Positions 7,412 through 12,271 of a stretch of DNA of 12,271 nt are shown one piece after another. Position numbers and translations under genes: made by a program. This stretch comes from an uncultured Blautia sp. GTDB taxonomy: Bacteria > Bacillota > Clostridia > Lachnospirales > Lachnospiraceae. The notes below the pieces were generated by a model. That model was not told the origin of the DNA. It did not search any database and worked only from the letters and a program-made list of their open reading frames with translations. Numbering within the stretch: position 1 is the first letter of the stretch; each line of letters opens with the position of its first letter. The DNA lies in the NCBI GenBank assembly GCA_934437695.1, contig CAKSAW010000024.1:1-12271 (forward strand), given 5' to 3'.

Positions 7412-7597
7412 TTACCAGCTAGCTTTCTTAACTCCCGGGATCTGGCCCTTGTAAGCTAACTCACGGAAGCAGATTCTGCAGATTCCGTATTTTCTTAAAT
7501 ATGCATGTGGACGTCCACAAATTTTGCAACGGTTGTACTCTCTAGTAGAGAATTTGGATCCACGCTGCTGTTTGATTTTCATTGCTGTTTTAGCCAT
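7412..7597 (-). CDS. rpsN: Small-subunit ribosomal protein S14, zinc type (uS14)
   Basis: 30S head protein. At 61 residues this is the short type Z form rather than the roughly 100-residue zinc-free form. Four cysteines at 24, 27, 40 and 43 (CKIC...CRIC) make the zinc ribbon, and the end [11 protein letters not shown] is conserved. In some Firmicutes a zinc-free S14 paralogue elsewhere in the genome substitutes during zinc starvation; whether this genome has one cannot be seen here. It starts 19 nt after rplE and is followed by an unusually long 102-nt gap. Confidence 0.98.
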   Translation of the reverse strand: MAKTAMKIKQQRGSKFSTREYNRCKICGRPHAYLRKYGICRICFRELAYKGQIPGVKKASW

Positions 7598-7616
7598 GAA
7601 TCTTTCCTCCTATCAA

Positions 7617-8156
7617 TTACTTTGCAAACGGCATATTGAATAATGTCAGTAATTCGCGGGCTTCTTCATCTGTCTTAGCTGTGGTAACGAAGATAATGTC
7701 CATACCTCTTACTTTATCAACCTTATCATACTCTACCTCAGGGAAGATCAGCTGCTCTTTAATACCCAGTGCATAGTTTCCTCTGCCGTCGAAAGCATTA
7801 GGATTAACACCACGGAAGTCACGTACACGCGGAAGAGCAAGATTGATAAGACGATCAGCGAACTCATACATCTTTTCTCCTCTTAATGTAACCTTACATC
7901 CGATAGGCATTCCTTCTCTGATCTTGAAGTTAGCAACGGATTTCTTAGCTTTTGTTGCAATTGCTTTCTGACCTGTGATCAGTTCCATATCAGCGATTGC
8001 AGCGTCAAGAAGTTTTGCGTTTTCTTTTGCTTCACCAACACCCATGTTAATGACGATTTTCTCGAGTTTTGGCACTTCCATAACATTTTTGTATCCGAAT
8101 TTTTTGGTCATGGCATCCATGATCTCATTTTTGTAAAGCTCTTTTAATCTACTCAC
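7617..8156 (-). CDS. rplE: Large-subunit ribosomal protein L5 (uL5)
   Basis: Binds 5S rRNA and contacts the P-site tRNA and 30S head protein S13. The 179 residues are the standard length. Signatures include [16 protein letters not shown] near 33-48, [25 protein letters not shown] and [21 protein letters not shown]. The start codon is GTG (bases 8154-8156), with GGAGG 9 nt upstream and the typical N-terminus [10 protein letters not shown], so no better ATG is needed. It lies 22 nt after rplX. Confidence 0.98.
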   Translation of the reverse strand: MSRLKELYKNEIMDAMTKKFGYKNVMEVPKLEKIVINMGVGEAKENAKLLDAAIADMELITGQKAIATKAKKSVANFKIREGMPIGCKVTLRGEKMYEFADRLINLALPRVRDFRGVNPNAFDGRGNYALGIKEQLIFPEVEYDKVDKVRGMDIIFVTTAKTDEEARELLTLFNMPFAK

Positions 8157-8178
8157 TTATGTCTGCCTCCTCTCTCAA

Positions 8179-8493
8179 TTAATCATCAATTACTTTACCG
8201 GTTGCTTTAGCAACACGAACTTTTTTGTCTCCGTTCATCTGGAAACCTACTCTGGTAGCTTTTCCATCAACAAGTAACATAACATTGGAGATGTGAAGAG
8301 GAGCTTCCTTTGTAATGATTCCACCCTGCTGGTTTGCAGCAGACGGTTTGGTATGCTTTGTAACAACATTTACGTTCTCAACAAGAACTGTGCTGTTCTT
8401 TGCATTTACTGCAAGAACTTTTCCTTCTTTACCTTTATCTTTTCCAGCGATTACTGTAACAGTATCGCCTTTTTTAATTTTCATAGCTGACAT
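8179..8493 (-). CDS. rplX: Large-subunit ribosomal protein L24 (uL24)
   Basis: One of the two initiators of 50S assembly, binding 23S rRNA near its 5' end. The 104 residues are normal and open with a KOW motif ([23 protein letters not shown], about 4-27). [27 protein letters not shown] is the typical middle. Two ATGs are possible, three codons apart. The first is chosen because AGGAGGG is only about 7 nt before it. It follows rplN by 11 nt. Confidence 0.97.
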   Translation of the reverse strand: MSAMKIKKGDTVTVIAGKDKGKEGKVLAVNAKNSTVLVENVNVVTKHTKPSAANQQGGIITKEAPLHISNVMLLVDGKATRVGFQMNGDKKVRVAKATGKVIDD

Positions 8494-8504
8494 TAGGCAC
8501 CCTC

Positions 8505-8873
8505 CTATAATACTTCCGGAGCTAAGGAAACGATCTTCATGAATTTCTTCTCACGAAGCTCTCTGGCAACTGGTCCAAAGATACGTGTTCCTCTCGGAGT
8601 TAAGTCGTCTTTAATGATTACGGCAGCATTTTCATCGAAACGGATATAGGATCCGTCTTTACGACGAGCGCCCTTCTTTGTTCTAACTACAACTGCCTTT
8701 ACTACATCACCTTTCTTAACAACGCCGCCTGGTGTTGCATCTTTGACAGTAGCAACGATAGTATCACCAATGTTTGCATATCTTCTTGTAGAGCCACCCA
8801 TAACACGAATACAAAGGATTTCTTTTGCACCAGTGTTGTCGGCAACTTTCAGTCTTGTTTCCTGCTGAATCAT
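8505..8873 (-). CDS. rplN: Large-subunit ribosomal protein L14 (uL14)
   Basis: 50S protein at the subunit interface, next to L19, forming intersubunit bridges. The 122 residues match the family exactly. Signatures are [19 protein letters not shown] at the start, [26 protein letters not shown] at about 62-87, and [27 protein letters not shown] at the end. It lies 14 nt after rpsQ and 11 nt before rplX, with GGAGGAAGACCAG before the ATG. Confidence 0.98.
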   Translation of the reverse strand: MIQQETRLKVADNTGAKEILCIRVMGGSTRRYANIGDTIVATVKDATPGGVVKKGDVVKAVVVRTKKGARRKDGSYIRFDENAAVIIKDDLTPRGTRIFGPVARELREKKFMKIVSLAPEVL

Positions 8874-8887
8874 ACTGGTCTTCCTCC

Positions 8888-9142
8888 TTATTTCACTTTC
8901 TCTACAATCTCAACCAGTCTCCATCTTTTGTCCTTGGACAGCGGTCTGGTCTCCATTACTTTAACGGTATCACCAATATTGCACTCATTATTTTCATCAT
9001 GAGCCTTTAATTTATATGTTCTCTTCACGATTTTTTTGTAAAGAGGATGTTTTACATGGTCTTCAATAGCAACTACAATGGTCTTGTCCATCTTATTGCT
9101 GACAACCTTACCCACACGGGTTTTTCTCAGATTTCTTTCCAC
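8888..9142 (-). CDS. rpsQ: Small-subunit ribosomal protein S17 (uS17)
   Basis: Primary 16S rRNA binding protein of the 30S body, an OB fold. The 84 residues are standard. [40 protein letters not shown] is the diagnostic core, and [26 protein letters not shown] closes the fold. The start codon is GTG (9140-9142), with AGGAGG about 9 nt upstream and the usual N-terminus [11 protein letters not shown]. It follows rpmC by 21 nt (stop UAG). Confidence 0.97.
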   Translation of the reverse strand: MERNLRKTRVGKVVSNKMDKTIVVAIEDHVKHPLYKKIVKRTYKLKAHDENNECNIGDTVKVMETRPLSKDKRWRLVEIVEKVK

Positions 9143-9163
9143 GATTGTTTCCTCCTATATTCA

Positions 9164-9373
9164 CTATTTGGAAGCGTTAGCCTGCTCAGTGATTACTGTC
9201 TGGATTCTGGCAATATTTCTGCGAACCTCTTTGATTCGTCCGGTATTGTCTAATTGATTTGTTGCATTCTGAAATCTCAGATTGAAAAGTTCTTTCTTAG
9301 CAGCTACTAATTCTTCATTTAATTCAGAAGCTGATTTTGTTCTTAAATCTTCTACGAATTTATCAATTTTCAC
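9164..9373 (-). CDS. rpmC: Large-subunit ribosomal protein L29 (uL29)
   Basis: Small helical 50S protein at the peptide exit, next to L23 and part of the docking site for trigger factor and SRP. Two GTG starts are possible. I prefer the one at 9373, giving 69 residues that begin [10 protein letters not shown] as in relatives; AAGGCGG lies about 8 nt before it. The upstream GTG at 9382 would add ITV and would sit almost on top of that Shine-Dalgarno. With the preferred start the gene overlaps the end of rplP by 11 nt, which suggests coupled translation. The core [20 protein letters not shown] and the [15 protein letters not shown] helix are diagnostic. Confidence 0.93.
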   Translation of the reverse strand: MKIDKFVEDLRTKSASELNEELVAAKKELFNLRFQNATNQLDNTGRIKEVRRNIARIQTVITEQANASK

Positions 9374-9800
9374 TGTTATCACCGCCTTCTAACTCTGCAC
9401 GAGAAACTATTTTACATTTGCATGGTAACTTGTGCATTGCAAGACGCAACGCCTCACGAGCGATATCCTCGGATACACCTGCGATCTCGAACATTACACG
9501 ACCTGGCTTAACAACTGCAACCCAGTACTCCAGAGCACCTTTTCCGGAACCCATACGAGTTTCTGCTGGTTTTGCTGTTACCGGTTTGTCTGGGAAAATC
9601 TTGATCCAAACTTTACCACCACGTTTGATATAACGAGTCATAGCAACACGGGCTGCCTCGATCTGATTGGATCTGATCCAGCATGGCTCAGTAGCTACAA
9701 GACCGAAATCACCATAATTGATAACGTTGCCTCTAAGGGCTTTTCCTCTCATGGAGCCACGGAATTGTTTACGACGTTTTACTCTTTTTGGCATTAACAT
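9363..9800 (-). CDS. rplP: Large-subunit ribosomal protein L16 (uL16)
   Basis: Late-assembling 50S protein near the A site and peptidyl transferase centre. The 145 residues are full length. [15 protein letters not shown] opens the protein, [16 protein letters not shown] lies at about 60-74, and the conserved basic loop [21 protein letters not shown] at 80-100 reaches towards the A-site tRNA. The start overlaps the rpsC stop by one base (UAAUG), with GGGAG 9 nt before it. The later in-frame ATG two codons on is less likely because MLMPKR is the family N-terminus. Its stop is UGA and overlaps rpmC. Confidence 0.98.
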   Translation of the reverse strand: MLMPKRVKRRKQFRGSMRGKALRGNVINYGDFGLVATEPCWIRSNQIEAARVAMTRYIKRGGKVWIKIFPDKPVTAKPAETRMGSGKGALEYWVAVVKPGRVMFEIAGVSEDIAREALRLAMHKLPCKCKIVSRAELEGGDNSEN

Positions 9801-10456
9801 TATTTATCGCTCCCTTCCTTAGTTCCTTTTGTTGGAAGTACTTCGCCATTGTAGACCCAAGCTTTTACGCCAACTTTGCCGTATGTTGTGTCTGCTTCTG
9901 CGAATCCATAGTCAATATCTGCACGAAGTGTCTGAAGCGGAATAGTTCCTTCGCTGTAGAACTCTGTACGAGCCATATCAGCACCGCCAAGACGTCCGGA
10001 TACGGATGTTTTGATACCTTTTGCTCCGGCCTTCATAGTTCTCTGCATTGTAGATTTCATTGCACGTCTGAAGGAGATACGGTTCTCAAGCTGTAATGCA
10101 ATGTTCTCTGCTACTAACTGAGCATCTCTGTCAGGTCTCTTAACCTCTTTGATGTCAACGATTAATTTCTTTGTTGTATATTTAGCAAGCTCTGCTTTAA
10201 CTTTCTCGATCTCAGCTCCGCCTTTACCGATAACGATACCAGGTTTTGCTGTATAGATGATGATCTTTACTCTGTCAGATGCTCTCTCGATCTCAATCTT
10301 GGAAACACCTGCGCTGTATAATTTCTTTTTCAGGAAAGATCTGATATTGTAATCTTCTACCAGATAGTCTGCGAATTCGCCTTCAGCATACCATCTTGAA
10401 TCCCAATCTTTGATAACACCGACTCTAAGGCCATGTGGGTTAACTTTCTGTCCCAT
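9800..10456 (-). CDS. rpsC: Small-subunit ribosomal protein S3 (uS3)
   Basis: 30S head protein that lines the mRNA entry channel and, with S4 and S5, gives the ribosome helicase activity. The 218 residues are typical. The N-terminal [24 protein letters not shown] is diagnostic. A type II KH domain carries the GKGG loop at 77-80. SFRRAMK at 128-134 holds the basic residues equivalent to those implicated in unwinding. The C-terminal domain contains [17 protein letters not shown]. It begins 11 nt after rplV. Confidence 0.98.
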   Translation of the reverse strand: MGQKVNPHGLRVGVIKDWDSRWYAEGEFADYLVEDYNIRSFLKKKLYSAGVSKIEIERASDRVKIIIYTAKPGIVIGKGGAEIEKVKAELAKYTTKKLIVDIKEVKRPDRDAQLVAENIALQLENRISFRRAMKSTMQRTMKAGAKGIKTSVSGRLGGADMARTEFYSEGTIPLQTLRADIDYGFAEADTTYGKVGVKAWVYNGEVLPTKGTKEGSDK

Positions 10457-10467
10457 GTTTTTCCTCC

Positions 10468-10857
10468 TTATCTTTCATCCAGCACGATGGTGATATGGCT
10501 TGTTCTCTTCTCGATTCTGTAAGCCCTACCCTGTGCTCTCGGCTGAATTCTCTTCATTGTAGGTCCTTTGTTTGCAAAGCACGCTGCAACATAGAGGTTG
10601 TCTGCGTTCATTCCGTTGTTATTCTCAGCATTTGCAACAGCTGACTCAAGCAGCTTCTTTACAACGCTGGAAGCGTATCTCGGATTATATGTCAGGATTC
10701 CAAGTGCTGTCTGCACATCTTTGCCACGGATTGCATCTAATACGTAGCAGGCTTTCTGAACAGAAATTCTTGCATAAGATAATTTTGCAGACGGCCTTGT
10801 CTCTCTATTACTCTCATTTCTGGCTCTCTTAATCTGGCTTCTATGTCCCTTTGCCAT
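10468..10857 (-). CDS. rplV: Large-subunit ribosomal protein L22 (uL22)
   Basis: 50S protein whose long beta hairpin lines the peptide exit tunnel. The 129 residues include about 20 extra basic N-terminal residues ([20 protein letters not shown]) compared with the 110-residue E. coli protein; such an extension is usual in related Clostridia. The hairpin tip [14 protein letters not shown] at 101-114 is intact, with none of the insertions or deletions associated with macrolide resistance. GGAGGCACUUAAAA precedes the ATG. It is separated from rpsS by 117 nt, the longest internal gap of the block. Confidence 0.98.
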   Translation of the reverse strand: MAKGHRSQIKRARNESNRETRPSAKLSYARISVQKACYVLDAIRGKDVQTALGILTYNPRYASSVVKKLLESAVANAENNNGMNADNLYVAACFANKGPTMKRIQPRAQGRAYRIEKRTSHITIVLDER

Positions 10858-10905
10858 TTTTAAGTGCCTCCTTTCGTCTTATTCAATATACATCTTATAT
10901 CAGAA

Positions 10906-10952
10906 CACCTTGGTCACTTAAATCGCCTTACGGTTCATTAAGTGTCCAGGTG
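10906..10952 (-). other. Long hairpin between rpsS and rplV
   Basis: On the minus strand CACCTGGACACTTAA (complement of 10938-10952) pairs with TTAAGTGACCAAGGTG (complement of 10906-10921). The result is 14 base pairs with one A-A mismatch and one bulged A. The 16-nt loop contains CC-GUAA-GG, a possible GNRA-capped mini-stem. A second short hairpin, CACAT/ATGTG, lies just upstream at 10958-10970. No U-run follows, so it is not a Rho-independent terminator. A regulatory, processing or mRNA-stabilising role is inference. Confidence 0.65.
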
Positions 10953-10974
10953 AATAACACATTGTATGTGCTAA

Positions 10975-11256
10975 TTAGCGAACGCCGGATTTCTTTTCGT
11001 CTTTACCGTGTCCTCTGTAAGTTCTTGTAGCCACGAACTCGCCAAGCTTGTGTCCTACCATGTCCTCTGTAACATATACCGGAACATGCTTTCTTCCGTC
11101 ATGGACAGCAATTGTATGTCCAACGAAGGACGGGAAGATTGTGGAACGACGAGACCATGTTTTAATTACGGATTTATCATTTGCAGCATTTAAAGCATCG
11201 ATCTTTTTCAGTAAGCTCTCATCTGCAAAAGGTCCTTTTTTCAGTGAACGAGACAT
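10975..11256 (-). CDS. rpsS: Small-subunit ribosomal protein S19 (uS19)
   Basis: 30S head protein that works with S13 near the A- and P-site tRNAs. The 93 residues are standard. [19 protein letters not shown] opens the protein, and [51 protein letters not shown] is the family core. GGAGGAUUAAGA precedes the ATG. It lies 15 nt after rplB, then a 117-nt structured spacer follows before rplV. Confidence 0.98.
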   Translation of the reverse strand: MSRSLKKGPFADESLLKKIDALNAANDKSVIKTWSRRSTIFPSFVGHTIAVHDGRKHVPVYVTEDMVGHKLGEFVATRTYRGHGKDEKKSGVR

Positions 11257-11271
11257 TCTTAATCCTCCTTA

Positions 11272-12117
11272 TTATTTTGATAAAGCTTTGCCATCGCGTC
11301 TTCTTACGATGAGCTTGTTGGACTGTTTGTTTTTCTTTCTGGTCTTCAGGCCGAGAGCCGGTTTACCCCAAGGAGTACACGGACCTGGACGTCCGATACC
11401 GGTCTTTCCTTCACCACCACCATGCGGATGGTCGTTAGGGTTCATGACAGAACCACGAACGGTAGGTCTGATACCCATGTTACGTTTACGTCCTGCTTTA
11501 CCAATATTAATCAGATTGTGGTCTCCGTTTCCGATAACACCTACAGTAGCACGGCATACGATCGGAACCATTCTCATCTCGCCAGATGGAAGACGAAGAG
11601 TAGCATATTTTCCTTCTTTTGCCATTAACTGAGCACCGTTACCAGCAGAACGAACCATCTGTCCGCCCTTTCCAGGATGAAGCTCAATATTATGAATCAT
11701 AGTACCAACCGGGATCAGCTCTAATGGAAGGCAGTTACCAACACGAACCTCAGCTTCCGGACCATTCATGATCTTCTGACCAACCTTCAGTCCTTCCGGA
11801 GCAAGGATGTAAGCTTTCTCGCCATCTGCATAGCAGATCAGTGCGATATTTGCTGTTCTGTTCGGATCATACTCGATAGTCTTAACAGTTGCCGGAACAC
11901 CATCTTTTCTTCTCTTGAAATCGATGATTCTGTATTTTCTTCTGCTTCCGCCTCCGCGGTGTCTTACAGTGATTTTACCCTGATTGTTACGGCCGGCGCT
12001 TTTCTTTAAAGAAACAACCAATGATTTCTCTGGCTTTGAAGTAGTAATCTCAGAGAAGTCAGAACCGGTCATATGTCTTCTGGACGGTGTATATGGGTTA
12101 TAACTCTTGATTCCCAT
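11272..12117 (-). CDS. rplB: Large-subunit ribosomal protein L2 (uL2)
   Basis: Core 50S protein required for subunit association and peptidyl transferase function. The 281 residues are at the long end of the usual bacterial range of roughly 273-281. [21 protein letters not shown] opens the protein, [23 protein letters not shown] marks the N-terminal RNA-binding part, and HPHGGGEG at about 230-237, the conserved loop near the peptidyl transferase centre, is intact. AGGAG 7 nt before the ATG sets the start. It is the first gene of the visible block. rplW would be expected next upstream but is not recognisable within the 154 nt available. Confidence 0.98.
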   Translation of the reverse strand: MGIKSYNPYTPSRRHMTGSDFSEITTSKPEKSLVVSLKKSAGRNNQGKITVRHRGGGSRRKYRIIDFKRRKDGVPATVKTIEYDPNRTANIALICYADGEKAYILAPEGLKVGQKIMNGPEAEVRVGNCLPLELIPVGTMIHNIELHPGKGGQMVRSAGNGAQLMAKEGKYATLRLPSGEMRMVPIVCRATVGVIGNGDHNLINIGKAGRKRNMGIRPTVRGSVMNPNDHPHGGGEGKTGIGRPGPCTPWGKPALGLKTRKKNKQSNKLIVRRRDGKALSK

Positions 12118-12271
12118 TTCAGTTCTCCTTTCAAATTTGTTCTCACGCTTTTGAATGCGTATATCCGCGATGAACAGAGCGCCAAGGATTCATAAGAGGG
12201 AAGCCGTCATGCTTGCATGTAAGGCTGAGCTCTCATGAAGACTTGCAAGCGTGTAACGCGACTGAGGAAGC
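12118..12271 (-). other. Unassigned sequence upstream of rplB
   Basis: At least 154 nt with no recognisable gene. None of the three minus-strand frames reads like the C-terminus of L23, and all are closed by stops. About half of the first 130 bases are G or C by hand count, against about one third in the rpsN-rpsH spacer. GCTTGCA at 12211-12217 and TGCAAGC at 12244-12250 form a 7-bp inverted repeat around a 26-nt loop containing GAGCTC. A smaller ACGC/GCGT pair lies at 12145-12160. The last bases hold the rplB ribosome binding site. It could be a leader, an interspersed repeat or remnant coding sequence. Confidence 0.5.

Noticed and set aside
9374..9382. Longer rpmC start at the GTG at 9382
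   Set aside because: It would sit about 3 nt from the Shine-Dalgarno-like AAGGCG and adds residues not expected at the L29 N-terminus. The GTG at 9373 fits both spacing and family.
10894..10923. Promoter for rplV with TATAAG (minus strand, 10894-10899)
   Set aside because: There is a TG one base upstream of the hexamer, but no acceptable -35; at 17-nt spacing the hexamer is TTTAAG. Too weak to list.
11048..11632. Plus-strand 194-codon frame opposite rpsS and rplB
   Set aside because: It crosses two well-supported ribosomal protein genes on the other strand and resembles no family; a shadow frame.
12190..12271. Open minus-strand frame entering from the window edge, considered as the end of rplW
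   Set aside because: The roughly 26 codons do not read like L23 and end in a stop over 70 nt before rplB. No frame in this stretch gives an L23-like end.
1..12271. CRISPR arrays, insertion sequences, tRNA or rRNA genes, toxin-antitoxin or defence genes
   Set aside because: No repeat-spacer pattern, transposase, tRNA-like fold or defence domain was seen on either strand.

Overview
The window looks like chromosome from a low-to-mid GC Clostridia, most likely a Lachnospiraceae-type gut Firmicute. Reasons: the gene order of the S10-spc ribosomal block, the four-cysteine (zinc) form of S14, the zinc-finger LID form of adenylate kinase, the very regular GGAGG ribosome binding sites, and protein sequences of Lachnospiraceae flavour. 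The assignment rests on recognition of the sequence, not on a search.

Nearly all of the window (about 1555-12117) is one co-directional block on the minus strand. Read in the direction of transcription, right to left, it is rplB, rpsS, rplV, rpsC, rplP, rpmC, rpsQ, rplN, rplX, rplE, rpsN (type Z), rpsH, rplF, rplR, rpsE, rpmD, rplO, secY, adk, map, infA. These encode large- and small-subunit ribosomal proteins, the SecY protein-conducting channel, adenylate kinase, methionine aminopeptidase and translation initiation factor IF-1: ribosome building, translation initiation, nascent-chain maturation and export in one transcription block. Most junctions are 11-37 nt or overlap by 1-11 nt. Five are much longer (78-117 nt), and several of those hold hairpins that would form in the transcript. 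All 21 minus-strand genes look intact.

The left end (1-1469, plus strand) holds the C-terminal three quarters of a PTS sugar permease with fused EIIC-EIIB-EIIA domains of the glucose/alpha-glucoside family, cut by the window edge. It converges on infA. A strong hairpin with a U-run on the minus strand (1478-1528) ends the ribosomal block just after infA, so rpmJ, rpsM, rpsK, rpsD, rpoA and rplQ, which usually follow infA in Firmicutes, are not here.

The right end (12118-12271) is at least 154 nt of sequence without a recognisable gene upstream of rplB. It is richer in G+C than an AT-rich spacer elsewhere in the block and contains an inverted repeat. I expected the end of rplW here and did not find it.

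I found no convincing new multi-gene system. The points worth a second look are the break after infA, the structured long spacers and the odd sequence upstream of rplB.
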